DNA from: Murinocardiopsis flavida
GTDB lineage: Bacteria > Actinomycetota > Actinomycetes > Streptosporangiales > Streptosporangiaceae
Direction: 5' to 3'
DNA length: 64,000 nucleotides
NCBI RefSeq assembly: GCF_003014485.1
Contig: NZ_PYGA01000014.1
Span: 145,947-209,946, forward strand
Notes under the pieces: model-generated
What the model saw: the letters and a program-made list of their open reading frames with translations, nothing else
Told to the model about the DNA's origin: nothing
The model's database searches: none
Position numbers and translations under genes: made by a program
Shown: positions 53,028 through 62,629 of the stretch, piece after piece
Layout: the number at the start of each line of letters is the position of its first letter
How positions within the stretch are numbered: the first letter of the stretch is position 1

Positions 53028-54680
53028 ATGTCCGATAGCGCCGCATCTGCCGAAGGGCCCGGTGGGCCGGGGCCCGGCGGCTCCGATCCGGAGTCCCCCG
53101 GTCACCAGCCGTTCGCTCATCTCACCGCGCCCAACGCCGGCCTGTACCGGGCGGTCATGGGGGTGTTCGCCCGCGCCAAGGCGCGGTTCACCGTGCACCT
53201 GCGCCCCGAGAACGTGCAGGAGGCGCTTCCCGAGGAGTACGCGGGGGTCGGCCTCGACCCCGTTGTGCAGGCGCTCGACCGGCTCGCCGCTTGGGGCAAC
53301 CTCCGGCCCGACCCCGACACCGGCCGGGTGACCGCGGTCGAGGACTTCTACCGGCGCCGCTACATATACCAGCTCACCCGCGCGGGTGAGGCCGCCGAGG
53401 AGGCGTTGGCCGTCTACGACGCCGCGCTCGGCCGCAGGGGCGCGCTCCAGACCGTCGCGCTGGCGGACATCGCCACCCAGCTCCGGGTGCTGCTGGCCCG
53501 CTCCGAGGAGGACGAGCCCGACCCCGCCGCTGTGGACCTCGCCCTGCGCGGGCTGGTGGAGCGGTTCACCGGGCTCGCCGACAACGCACGCGCGTTCATG
53601 GGCTCGCTCCAGCGCACGATCGACCTGCACGACGCCGAGGTCGAGGCGTTCCTCGCGTACAAGGACCGGCTGATCGACTACTTGGAGCGGTTCATCACCG
53701 ACCTCATCACCACGGGCGGCGAGATCGCGGGCCTGCTGGTCGGGCTCGACCCGGGGGACCGCGCCGACAGGGCTCCCGGCGCCGGCGCTCCCGGTTCCGG
53801 CGCCCCCGTTGAGCGGCTGCTGCGCATCGCCGCCGCCCGCGAGGCCGCCGATGCCGCGCCGGACGACACCGGAGCGCCCGCCACGGCGGCGTTCGACGAC
53901 GCGCTCGCCGACTGGCGGGCCCGCTGGGCGGGCCTGCGCGGCTGGTTCGTGTCGACCCCTGGGCACCCCGCCCAGTCCAAGCTGCTGCGTTCCAGCGCCC
54001 GCAGCGCCATCCCGCAGCTCCTCGCGGTCGTCGCCACCCTGAACGAGCGCCGTTCGGGGCGCTCCGACCGCTCCGCCGACTTCCGCGCGCTGGCCCGCTG
54101 GTTCGCCGAGGCACCCGACGACGACGCCCGGCACCGGCTGTGGCGCACCGCGTTCGGGCTGTCCCCGTCGCGGCATCTCACCATCGACGCCGACACCCTC
54201 GCCGCACGCGAGGCGGCCTCTGTGCCGCCCGCCACCCCGTGGGTCGGGGCGGAGCCGCTGCGGATCAGTCCGCAACTGCGCCGTACCGGCTCCTACGAGC
54301 GGCGCGGCAAGGCGCGCCGGGTCACCGACCGCAGTGAGGAGCGGCGCTACCTCGCAGAGGTCGCGCGCAAGCAGGCGGAGGAGACGGCGGCGGCCCGCGC
54401 CCGGCTCGCCACGGACGGCACGGTGCGCCTGTCCGACCTGGGCGAACTGGACCCGGCCGCGTTCGGCCTGTTCTTGCAGCTGCTCGGCGACGCGCTGGCC
54501 ACGTGGCGGCACGGCCGCACCGAGACCGTCACCACCAGCAACGACGGGACGATGGAGATCCGGATGACGATGATCGAGGGCGGCGGCATCGCCCGGATCA
54601 CCACCCCCGACGGGGAGTTCCGCGGCCCCGACCACACTGTGCGCATCGTCGACCTGACGACACCGGAGCCGCAGTGGTGA
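53028..54680 (+). CDS. jetA: Wadjet type III JetA (DUF2397 / TIGR02677)
   Basis: 550 residues from the ATG at 53028. The N-terminal winged-helix region (LTAPNAGLYRAVMGVFARAK, AALPEEY-like PEEYAGVGLDPVVQALDRLA, EDFYRRRYIYQLTRAGEAAE) and the central helices (FMGSLQRTIDLHDAEVEAFL, YKDRLIDYLERFITDLI) match the kleisin-like DUF2397 family. It is the first of four tightly overlapping genes with the order A-B-C-D of Wadjet type III. JetA links the SMC-like JetC with JetB, analogous to MukF. Wadjet cleaves small circular plasmid DNA and limits transformation. Confidence 0.9.
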   Translation: MSDSAASAEGPGGPGPGGSDPESPGHQPFAHLTAPNAGLYRAVMGVFARAKARFTVHLRPENVQEALPEEYAGVGLDPVVQALDRLAAWGNLRPDPDTGRVTAVEDFYRRRYIYQLTRAGEAAEEALAVYDAALGRRGALQTVALADIATQLRVLLARSEEDEPDPAAVDLALRGLVERFTGLADNARAFMGSLQRTIDLHDAEVEAFLAYKDRLIDYLERFITDLITTGGEIAGLLVGLDPGDRADRAPGAGAPGSGAPVERLLRIAAAREAADAAPDDTGAPATAAFDDALADWRARWAGLRGWFVSTPGHPAQSKLLRSSARSAIPQLLAVVATLNERRSGRSDRSADFRALARWFAEAPDDDARHRLWRTAFGLSPSRHLTIDADTLAAREAASVPPATPWVGAEPLRISPQLRRTGSYERRGKARRVTDRSEERRYLAEVARKQAEETAAARARLATDGTVRLSDLGELDPAAFGLFLQLLGDALATWRHGRTETVTTSNDGTMEIRMTMIEGGGIARITTPDGEFRGPDHTVRIVDLTTPEPQW

Positions 54681-55912
54681 GCGGCTCCCTGGACGAGAGC
54701 AACCGCGCCCGCCAGGAGTCCGAGCGGCGCAAGGCGGCGCGGGCGCTGCTGCGCGAGCCGCTGCTGCGCGCGCACGGCCGCACCGCCGACGACTTCCGGC
54801 TGGTCCGGCAGTACGCCGCGGAGCTGCGCACCTGGTTCGACCGCAACACCGGCTGGCCGCTGCACGTCGACGCCGAGACGGTCCGCTTGCGCAAGATCCC
54901 CGGCGACACCGGCGACCCCACGCATCCCGCGCGCGAGACCCGCGGCGGGCACCTGGCGTTCACCCGCCGCCGCTACGTCCTGTTCTGCCTGGCACTGGCG
55001 GTGCTGGAGCGCTCGGAGGCGCAGATCGCCCTCGGCCGGCTGGCCGAGCAGACCGTCCTGGAGGCCGCCGACCCCCGGCTCGCCGCCACGGGCATCGCGT
55101 TCACCCTCCAGGACCGCGACGAGCGCGCCGACCTGGTCGCGGTGGTCCGCATGCTGCTGCGCCTCGGGGTGCTCGACCGGGTGGCGGGCGATGAGGACGC
55201 CTACCTGAAGGCGTCCGGGGACGTCCTCTACGACGTGCGGCGCCGGGTCCTCTCCGAGATGCTGAGCGGACGGCGCGGTCCGTCGACGATCACCGAGGAC
55301 GGCGCCGCCGAGCGGGTCGCCGCGCTCGCCGCCGACCCCGCGTCCGCGGTCCTCGACAGCGACGACCTGCGCAATCAGGCGATGCGGCACCGGATCACCC
55401 GGCGCCTCCTCGATGACCCCGTGCTCTACTTCGCCACGCTGACCGATGCCGAGCGCGCCTATCTCACCGGCCAGCGCGCCGCCGTCACCGGCCGGATCAC
55501 TGAGCTGACCGGGCTGGTCGCCGAGGTCCGCGCCGAGGGCATCGCCATGGTCGACCCCGAGGACGACCTCACCGACGTGCGGATGCCCGAACAGGGGACG
55601 CATGGCCACGTGACCCTGCTGCTCGCCGAGCACCTCGCCGCGGCCGCCGGACCGGTGCCGGTCGCGGAGCTGGAGCGGCGCGTGCGGGAGTTGGGCGAAG
55701 AGCACGCGTCGTTCTGGGCCAAGACGGCCCGCGCGCCCGGTGCCGAGTCGGACCTCGTCGCCCGCGCGGTGGCGAAGCTGCGCGCGCTGCTGCTCGTCCG
55801 GGTCGGCGCTGACGGCGCCGTGTGCGCCCTGCCCGCGCTGGCCCGCTACGCGGTCGCGGCGCCGGTCGTGCGGGAGACCCGGCCGCCGACGGATGAGAGG
55901 AGTACCCCGTGA
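54677..55912 (+). CDS. jetB: Wadjet type III JetB (DUF2398 / TIGR02678)
   Basis: 411 residues from the GTG at 54677, overlapping the jetA stop (GTGA); an in-frame GTG three bases earlier is equally possible. DUF2398 features include ARALLREPLLRAHGRTADDF, RRRYVLFCLALAVLERSEAQ, VVRMLLRLGVLDRVAGDEDA and TRRLLDDPVLYFATLTDAER. The fold is two winged helices, like MukE. The protein bridges JetA and the JetC heads. Confidence 0.9.
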   Translation: MSGSLDESNRARQESERRKAARALLREPLLRAHGRTADDFRLVRQYAAELRTWFDRNTGWPLHVDAETVRLRKIPGDTGDPTHPARETRGGHLAFTRRRYVLFCLALAVLERSEAQIALGRLAEQTVLEAADPRLAATGIAFTLQDRDERADLVAVVRMLLRLGVLDRVAGDEDAYLKASGDVLYDVRRRVLSEMLSGRRGPSTITEDGAAERVAALAADPASAVLDSDDLRNQAMRHRITRRLLDDPVLYFATLTDAERAYLTGQRAAVTGRITELTGLVAEVRAEGIAMVDPEDDLTDVRMPEQGTHGHVTLLLAEHLAAAAGPVPVAELERRVRELGEEHASFWAKTARAPGAESDLVARAVAKLRALLLVRVGADGAVCALPALARYAVAAPVVRETRPPTDERSTP

Positions 55913-58900
55913 CCGAGCCGAGCGCCGCGCCGGACCGCGCGGCGGCGCCGCTGCCCGAGCCGGGCACTGAGCCGGGCCGCGCGGCGGCGCCGCTGCCCGA
56001 GCCGGGCACTGAGCCGGGCCGCGCGGCGGCGCCGCTGCCCGAGCCGGGCCGGACCCGGTGGCAGCCGCTCCGCGTCGGCCTGATCGACCTGTTCTACTAC
56101 GACGTCGAGGAGTTCTGGTTCCGCGACGGCCGCCTGCTGCTGCGCGGCAACAACGGCACCGGCAAGTCCAAGGTCCTCGCGCTCACCCTGCCGTTCCTGC
56201 TCGACGGCGAGCTGTCGGCCTACCGGGTCGAGCCGGACGCCGATCCCAAGAAGCGGATGGAGTGGAACCTGCTGCTCGGCGGCGAGCACCCGCACAGCGA
56301 GCGGCTCGGCTACACCTGGATCGAGTTCGGCCGCATCACCGAGAACGGCGCCGCCGAGTACCGCACCCTCGGCTGCGGGCTCAAGGCGGTGGCCGGGCGC
56401 GGCATCGCCCGGCACTGGTTCTTCACCACCCCGCAGCGCGTCGGTGTCGGGCTCCGGCTGCTCGACGCCACCCGCACCGCGTTGTCGCGCGACCGGCTCG
56501 CCGACGCGCTCGACGGCGGGGGCATGGTCTACGACCAGGCCGGGGCGTACCGGCGGGCGGTGGACGAGGCGCTGTTCGGACTCGGTGAGCAGCGCTACGC
56601 CGCGCTGGTCGACCTGCTCGTCCAGCTCCGCCAGCCGCAGTTGTCCAAGCGCCCCAGCGAGGCGGCGCTGTCCAAGGCCCTGACCGAGGCGCTGCCGCCG
56701 ATGGAGCAGGCCGTCGTCGCCGATGTCGCCGAGGCGTTCCGCAGCCTGGACGACGAGGAGGCCGAGCTCGACTCCATGGTCGAGGCGGAGCAGGCCGCGT
56801 CGTCGTTCTTGCAGCACTACCGCCGCTACGCCCGGGTCGCGGCGCGTCGCAAGGCCGCGCCGCTGCGCGCCGAGCACTCCCGCTACGAGAAGCTGAACGC
56901 CGACCTCAACGAGGCGCAGGGGGAGCAGGACGGCGCGCGGTCCGCCGTCGAGGCGGCCGATGCGGCGCTGGCGGAGGCAGCAGAGCGCCGGGCCCGCCTC
57001 CAGGCAGAGGACGCGGCCCTGCGGCGCACACCGGAGATGGACAGCGCCGCCGAACTGGACCGCGCACGGGTCGACGCCGAGCAGGGCGAACGGCGCTCGC
57101 GCCGCGCCGCCGCCGACTCCGACCGGGCGCGCGGCCAATCCGTGCGCGCCGAACGCCGCCTGGCCGACGCGGTCGCGCGGCGCGACACGGCGGCAGACCG
57201 GTTCGAGTCCGCGCTCGTGCAGGCCGGCGACGCCGCCGTCCGCGCCTCGGTCGGTGCGGGGCATGCCGAGCGGGTCGAGGGCCCGCTGCGGTCCGGGGCC
57301 GCTGGTGCACAGCGGGCAGCCGACGACCTGGTCGACCGCAGACTCAGGGCGGTCGAGCACGTCGAAGTGCTCGGCGCCGCCGCGGAACGGGCCGAGGCCG
57401 ACCGCGTTGCCGCGGAGCAGCGGCTGTCCGACATCGAGGCCGAGCTCGGGGCGCTGTCGGAGCGGCTCACCGCGGCACAGGACGACGCCGAGGGCGCCGC
57501 GGCCGACCACGTGACCGCGGTCCGCGACCATCTGGCCGGGTGCGGGGAACTGCGGCCCGACGACCCCGAAGGGCTGCTCGACGGGCTCCAGTCGTGGACC
57601 GGCACACTCGCCGGTCCGAACCCGGCCCGCTCGGTGGCCGAGCGGACGGCCCGCGGCGTCGAGTCCGCACTCGCCGCCGAGGAGGCGCGGCTCGACGTGG
57701 AGGGCGACGCCCTCGCAGAACGCCGGACCGCCCTCACCGAGGAGCTGGCCGAACTCAGGGCCGGGGGGCAGCGCGGCCCGCGCCCGCCGCACACCCGCGC
57801 CGCCGACGCGCGCGCCGGTCGGCCCGGTGCGCCCCTGTGGCGGGTCGTGGACTTCGCCGACGGCTTCCCTGCGCACCGCAGGGCACCACTGGAGGCGGCG
57901 TTGGAGGCGTCCGGCCTGCTGGACGCGTGGATCTCCCCGGACGGCGCCGCGTCGGACCCGGACACCCACGACGTCCTCGTCACCGCTGCGGACCCCGTGG
58001 CCGGCCCCGCGCTCGGCCGGGCCCTGCGCCCGGCGGTGGACCGCGCCGATTCCCAGGCCGCCGAGATCGCCCCGGAGACCCTGACCCGGTTGCTCGCCTC
58101 GATCGGCCTGGGGGCGTCCTCGGCGCCGACCTGGGTGGACGACGCGGGCGGGTACCGGGTCGGCGCGCTGCGCGGGAGCTGGCGCAAGGACGCCGCCCAG
58201 TACGTGGGCGAAGGGGCGCGGGAGGAGGCGCGCCGCGGCCGGATCGCGGCGGCCGCGGCCGAGCTCGAAGAGGTGGGAGCCGCCGTCGAGGCCCTGGACG
58301 GGCGCCGCGCTGCCGTGGGCTCCCGGCGCTCCGTGCTCGGCGCGGAGCTTGCGGCCTTCCCGGACGACTCGCGGCTGCGCGCCGCCCATGCCGCGCTCGC
58401 CGAGTCGGGCGAAGGGCTCGCGCGGACCAGGGTGCGCCGCGACGAGCGGGCCGACACGGCCTCGACGGCGGCGACCGCCGCGACCGCGGCCGCCGAGGAG
58501 CGCGACCGCACAGCCGCCGAGCTGGGGCTGCCGTCCCGGGCGGACGAGCTCCGCGAGGTCCGCGACGGCATCGGCGCGTACCGGGTCGCGCTCGCGGCGC
58601 TCTGGCCGGCGGCCGGGGAGGACAGCGCGGCGGCCGGGGCGCTGCGCTCCGAGCGCGAAGACGCCGAGCAGGCCCGCGCCAACGCGGCGGACCTGGCCGA
58701 GCGCGCCGAGGACGCGCGCCTTGCCGCGGCAACGGCGACCCAGCGCCACACCACGCTTGAGGCCACCGTGGGCGCCGCTGTCGCGGAACTGAATCGGATG
58801 CTGGAGCGCGTCGGCGGCGAACTGCGCGCCTGCGACGGCACCCGGCAGCGGGCCGAAAGCGACCGGAGCGACGCCCTGGTACGCCAAGGGAAGGCGTCGG

Positions 58901-60144
58901 GCCGGATCGAGCAGCTCGAAGCCGACATCGAGGAGAAGGTCCGGTCCAGGGCCGACACCGTTGAGGCGCTGCGGCGCTTCACCGACACCGGCCTGCTCGC
59001 GGTCGCGCTGCCCGGAGTCGAGACGCCCTCCGGTGAGGGGCCATGGGCGCCGATCCCGGCTGTGCTGTTAGCGCGTTCGGTGGAGCGGGAGCTTGCCGAC
59101 GTCGACGATTCCACCGGCGCCTGGGAGCGGGTGCAGCGCAGGATCGCGGAGGAGCTGAAGAACCTCCAGGAGGCCCTGTCCCGCCACGGCCACAGCGCCA
59201 CGCACTGGACCCAGGACGACGGCGTCGTCGTCCGGGTCTCCTTTCAGGGCCGTGAGCAGGAGGTCCCCGCGCTGACGGCGGCCTTGGGCGAGGAGGTGGC
59301 CGAGCGGCGGCGCATGCTCTCGGCGCACGAGCGCGAGATCCTGGAGAACCACCTCCTCACCGAGGTCGCCGGGACGTTGCAGGAGCTGATCGAGGCGGCC
59401 GAGGCCCAGGTCGGCCGGATGAACGCCGAACTGGGGGAGCGGCCGACCAGCACCGGTATGCGCCTGCGCCTGGTGTGGCGGCAGTCCAAGGACGCGCCCG
59501 ACGGGCTGGGCGCGGCGCGGGAGCGCCTGCTGCGGCAGAGCATCGATGCCTGGTCGCCGGAGGACCGCGCCGCGGTCGGGGCGTTCCTTCAGGACCTGGT
59601 CGCCCGCGCGAAGGCCGCGGACCCGGCGGGTTCCTGGCTCGACCGGCTCACCCGGGCGCTGGACTACCGGGCCTGGCACGTGTTCGGGGTGGAGCGCCAC
59701 CAGAACGGGCAGTGGCGCAGCGCGACCGGCCCGGCCTCGGGCGGCGAGCGGGTCCTCTCCGTCTCCATCCCGCTCTTCGCCGCCGCGTCCTCGCACTACG
59801 CGACGGCCGCCAACCGGAACGCGCCCCGGCTCATCACGCTCGACGAGGCGTTCGCCGGGGTGGACGACGACTCCCGCGCCAAGTGCCTCGGCCTGCTGCA
59901 CGCGTTCGACCTCGACGTGGTCATGACCAGCGAGCGCGAGTGGGGCTGCTACCCGCAGGTCCCCGGCTTGGCCATCGCGCAGTTGTCCCGGGTCGAGGAC
60001 GTCGCCGCCGTGCTGGTGACCCGCTGGGAGTGGGACGGCCGCGAGAGGACCAGGGGCACCGAGCCGGACGTCGGGCCGGACGCCGGGCCGGCGGTCCCCG
60101 CGCGCTCCGGCGCGGGCGCGGACCAGGAGGTGCTGTGGGGCTGA
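55909..60144 (+). CDS. jetC: Wadjet type III JetC, SMC-like ATPase (TIGR02680)
   Basis: 1411 residues from a GTG overlapping jetB. After a repeated Pro/Ala-rich start (residues 10-48), Walker A is RLLLRGNNGTGKSKVLALTL (about 79-95). Two long coiled-coil arms (about 280-480 and 780-1010) surround a hinge-like domain near 600-760. The head closes with the ABC signature TGPASGGERVLSVSIPLF and Walker B APRLITLDEAFAGVDDDSRA, with the SbcCD-type C-terminus LDVVMTSEREWGCYPQVPG. It is the motor that extrudes DNA loops until JetD cuts. Intact motifs suggest an active enzyme. Confidence 0.92.
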   Translation: MTEPSAAPDRAAAPLPEPGTEPGRAAAPLPEPGTEPGRAAAPLPEPGRTRWQPLRVGLIDLFYYDVEEFWFRDGRLLLRGNNGTGKSKVLALTLPFLLDGELSAYRVEPDADPKKRMEWNLLLGGEHPHSERLGYTWIEFGRITENGAAEYRTLGCGLKAVAGRGIARHWFFTTPQRVGVGLRLLDATRTALSRDRLADALDGGGMVYDQAGAYRRAVDEALFGLGEQRYAALVDLLVQLRQPQLSKRPSEAALSKALTEALPPMEQAVVADVAEAFRSLDDEEAELDSMVEAEQAASSFLQHYRRYARVAARRKAAPLRAEHSRYEKLNADLNEAQGEQDGARSAVEAADAALAEAAERRARLQAEDAALRRTPEMDSAAELDRARVDAEQGERRSRRAAADSDRARGQSVRAERRLADAVARRDTAADRFESALVQAGDAAVRASVGAGHAERVEGPLRSGAAGAQRAADDLVDRRLRAVEHVEVLGAAAERAEADRVAAEQRLSDIEAELGALSERLTAAQDDAEGAAADHVTAVRDHLAGCGELRPDDPEGLLDGLQSWTGTLAGPNPARSVAERTARGVESALAAEEARLDVEGDALAERRTALTEELAELRAGGQRGPRPPHTRAADARAGRPGAPLWRVVDFADGFPAHRRAPLEAALEASGLLDAWISPDGAASDPDTHDVLVTAADPVAGPALGRALRPAVDRADSQAAEIAPETLTRLLASIGLGASSAPTWVDDAGGYRVGALRGSWRKDAAQYVGEGAREEARRGRIAAAAAELEEVGAAVEALDGRRAAVGSRRSVLGAELAAFPDDSRLRAAHAALAESGEGLARTRVRRDERADTASTAATAATAAAEERDRTAAELGLPSRADELREVRDGIGAYRVALAALWPAAGEDSAAAGALRSEREDAEQARANAADLAERAEDARLAAATATQRHTTLEATVGAAVAELNRMLERVGGELRACDGTRQRAESDRSDALVRQGKASGRIEQLEADIEEKVRSRADTVEALRRFTDTGLLAVALPGVETPSGEGPWAPIPAVLLARSVERELADVDDSTGAWERVQRRIAEELKNLQEALSRHGHSATHWTQDDGVVVRVSFQGREQEVPALTAALGEEVAERRRMLSAHEREILENHLLTEVAGTLQELIEAAEAQVGRMNAELGERPTSTGMRLRLVWRQSKDAPDGLGAARERLLRQSIDAWSPEDRAAVGAFLQDLVARAKAADPAGSWLDRLTRALDYRAWHVFGVERHQNGQWRSATGPASGGERVLSVSIPLFAAASSHYATAANRNAPRLITLDEAFAGVDDDSRAKCLGLLHAFDLDVVMTSEREWGCYPQVPGLAIAQLSRVEDVAAVLVTRWEWDGRERTRGTEPDVGPDAGPAVPARSGAGADQEVLWG
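55939..56050 (+). repeat. 42-bp tandem repeat at jetC 5' end
   Basis: The unit starting GCGGCGGCGCCGCTGCCCGA is present at 55939-55980 and 55981-56022 and as a partial third copy to 56050. It encodes a 14-residue unit (AAAPLPEPGTEPGR) in the N-terminal extension of JetC, ahead of the conserved head. Copy number probably varies between strains. Confidence 0.9.
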
Positions 60145-61394
60145 GCGGCGGTGGACACCCGGTCGACCTCGAACGGCTTCGGCGGTTGCTGGGCACGCCC
60201 GAGACCGCGTGGCTGGTGGACCGGGCGCGGCGGCGGCTGGCGAACGACCGCGCGCTGACGGGGACGGTGAGCCGCACCCCGGCGAGCCCCGAGGAGCGCG
60301 CCGCGATCGGGCGGCTGCTCGGCCGCGCGCCCCGGCCGGGCCGTTCGCTCAACGTCTCGCTCGACGCCGTCGACGCGGCACTGCGGCACAGCGAGGTCAG
60401 CCCCGACGGCCTGGCCGCCGCGGTCGAGGCGCTGCGGGGGCCGGTGCGGTCGCGGGCCGCGGCCGATGCCGCTGCGGCCCGCGAATGGGAGGCGGCCTGC
60501 GCCCCACTCGCACGGGTCTGCGCCGCCAGGCCGGCTCTGGCCCGGTGGTACGAGCGGGCCGGTGCGACCGGGGCGCTGCGGCGCGCCGTGCCGCAGGACG
60601 CCGCAGCGGCTCCGCTGCTGCGGGCCGCGGCGAAGATCCTCGCCGAGCTGCCCGCCGACGGCCTCGCGCTGTCGGCGTTCAGCGCCCGAGTCGCCGGTGA
60701 CGCCCACGCACTGGACGACGGGCGGCCCCTGGCGTCGCTGGTGTTCGGCGCGGTCCGCGCACTGACCGGTGCCGCAGAGGGCAGCGGAGCGCAGTGGCGG
60801 CGCGACGTCTGGGCCGCCGCGGGGCTGGTCAGGGACGAGCTGTCGAGCACCGTGCCGGCACTGGGCCTGCCCGGGGACGACCACACTGTCACGGGCCGTG
60901 TGCTGCGGGAGCTGCGAGAGGCGGGTGAACCCGCGGTCCTGACCCTGCGCCAACTGGTCGGCGCGCCACCGGCCCCGCTGCCCGCCGGAACGGTGGTGCG
61001 GGTCTGCGAGAACCCCACCGTGCTCTCCGCCGCCGCCGAGCGACTGGGCCCCGCGTGCTCACCGCTCGTGTGCGTGCAGGGGCAGCCGGGGGCCGGGGCG
61101 CTCGCGCTGCTGCGGTTGTGCGCGGCGTCCGGTGCGCGGCTTCACTATCACGGGGACTTCGACTGGGGCGGCCTGCGCATCGCCACCGCGGTCGGCCGAC
61201 ACGTCGACTGGGACCCGTGGCGGTACACGGCGGCCGACTACACCGCGGCCGCCGCTTATGGCGGAACGGCGCTGTCCGGCACACCGGCGGACGCCGACTG
61301 GGATGCCGGACTGCGTCCAGCGATGGAGCGGGCGGGTGTGCGGGTGGAGGAGGAGACAGTCCTCGACCTGCTGCTCGACGACCTCGCTCGGTGA
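60135..61394 (+). CDS. jetD: Wadjet type III JetD, Toprim nuclease (DUF2399/DUF3323, TIGR02679)
   Basis: 419 residues from a GTG at 60135 with AGGAGG four bases upstream, overlapping jetC by ten bases. DUF3323 occupies the first half (ALTGTVSRTPASPEERAAIG, RLLGRAPRPGRSLNVSLDAV). DUF2399, the Toprim-like part, has VRVCENPTVLSAAAERLGPA (catalytic Glu), PLVCVQGQPGAGALALLRLC and RLHYHGDFDWGGLRIATAVG (Asp-x-Asp). JetD is the nuclease that cuts the extruded plasmid. All four Wadjet genes appear complete. Confidence 0.9.
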   Translation: MGLSGGGHPVDLERLRRLLGTPETAWLVDRARRRLANDRALTGTVSRTPASPEERAAIGRLLGRAPRPGRSLNVSLDAVDAALRHSEVSPDGLAAAVEALRGPVRSRAAADAAAAREWEAACAPLARVCAARPALARWYERAGATGALRRAVPQDAAAAPLLRAAAKILAELPADGLALSAFSARVAGDAHALDDGRPLASLVFGAVRALTGAAEGSGAQWRRDVWAAAGLVRDELSSTVPALGLPGDDHTVTGRVLRELREAGEPAVLTLRQLVGAPPAPLPAGTVVRVCENPTVLSAAAERLGPACSPLVCVQGQPGAGALALLRLCAASGARLHYHGDFDWGGLRIATAVGRHVDWDPWRYTAADYTAAAAYGGTALSGTPADADWDAGLRPAMERAGVRVEEETVLDLLLDDLAR

Positions 61395-61621
61395 ACGCTC
61401 TCGGGTGGACGCTGACGGCGGCGCGGCGGGCGGTGCGGTCGTCGCCGAAGAGGGGGCGGTCGGCCCGCAGGGAATCGGCGGCCGCGCCTCGGGCGGGCGC
61501 GGACTGGCCGGGGCGTCCCGGGGCGGGTGGCCGAGGACGTGGGGGACGGGGCCGCGGCCATGGGGTGAAGGCGGAACCGGGGCGGGCGGGTCGGGCGGAT
61601 TCTGCCCGGCTCGTGGGGGTC

Positions 61622-62629
61622 ATGGGGCAGACTGTGCCGATGGAGTCGGTGACCGGGGACGCGGGCGCGCTGGGGTGGGGGCTGCTCGGCACGCAGGTGG
61701 ACTCCGTGCGGCATGCGCGGGTGCGGCTGCTCGGGTGCGACGTGGACCTGTTCTACCGGCTCGACGCCGAGCAGGACGACTACCGGCGCTCGGTCGGCGC
61801 CGAGGCGCTGGTACGGCTGGGCGACCTCGACTGCCTGCTGGGGCTGCCCGTCGGGATGCCGGTGGCGTTGAGCGGGTTGACCGACCGCGAACGGCTGCTG
61901 CTGCGCAAGGTGCCCCGCTGGGCCGCCTCGACGGACCGGGGCGCGGTCGTCCGCCATGCGCGCTTCCCGCTGCACGCCGACCTGGTCGTCGCCCGGGGCT
62001 CGACGTGGCGCTCGGCAGTGCGGCGGGCCGGGCGGTTCGTCCCCTACTGCCGCCGGGTCGCCCTGGCCGACCGGCCGCCGGTCCGGGACGAGGACGCCGC
62101 GGCGGCGCGCATGGAGGCCGCGTACTACGGCATCGGACTCGTGTGGGCCGGGCCCGCCACCGACGCGTCTGGCACCGACGCGTGTGCCCCCGGTTGGTTC
62201 ACCACTGGTGGGTGTGCCGCCGGCGGACTTGCAAGCACTGGACTCGACTCGGAGGGGGCGGACTCGGCCGGGTGTGCCCCGAAGGTGGCCGAGGTGCCAG
62301 GACGCGGCCTGGAGGGGTCCGTACCGACCGGCTCCCTCCCGGCTCGCCCTGGCTCGCCCGGGCGTGCCCCGGATGGGCCCGACTCGGCTCGCCCTCACTC
62401 GACCTGTCCCGACTCGGCTGGGCGCGGTGCCGCCCCGGTCGTCCTGGATGTGGCTCCGGCGGCGCACTCTCCACTGCACCGGAGCCCGGTGCAGTGGGAG
62501 TTCGCCGAGGCGGCCTACGCTGCGCTGCGGCGGCTGGGCGCGGTCGGCGTCAGTCGAGTTTCCCGGCCCAGTGCTTCAGCGCGAGCGACGGATGGAATGG
62601 CCGCCCAGGGGTCCCCGCCAGCTCGTTGA
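61622..62629 (+). CDS. Unknown protein with low-complexity insert
   Basis: 335 residues from the ATG at 61622; an ATG at 61640 is an alternative. I do not recognise the family. Conserved-looking parts are VRLLGCDVDLFYRLDAEQDD, GAEALVRLGDLDCLLGLPVG and DRERLLLRKVPRWAASTDRG in the first 170 residues. About 195-280 is a Ser/Gly/Pro/Asp-rich, repetitive spacer, and QWEFAEAAYAALRRLGAVGV lies near the end. The last 80 bases overlap the 3' end of the convergent TGT-like gene. It starts 228 bases after jetD, so it may be outside the Wadjet operon. Confidence 0.55.
   Translation: MGQTVPMESVTGDAGALGWGLLGTQVDSVRHARVRLLGCDVDLFYRLDAEQDDYRRSVGAEALVRLGDLDCLLGLPVGMPVALSGLTDRERLLLRKVPRWAASTDRGAVVRHARFPLHADLVVARGSTWRSAVRRAGRFVPYCRRVALADRPPVRDEDAAAARMEAAYYGIGLVWAGPATDASGTDACAPGWFTTGGCAAGGLASTGLDSEGADSAGCAPKVAEVPGRGLEGSVPTGSLPARPGSPGRAPDGPDSARPHSTCPDSAGRGAAPVVLDVAPAAHSPLHRSPVQWEFAEAAYAALRRLGAVGVSRVSRPSASARATDGMAAQGSPPAR

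Noticed and set aside
55846..59201. Two long minus-strand frames opposite jetC
   Set aside because: Ser/Arg/Ala-rich shadows of the JetC coiled coils.
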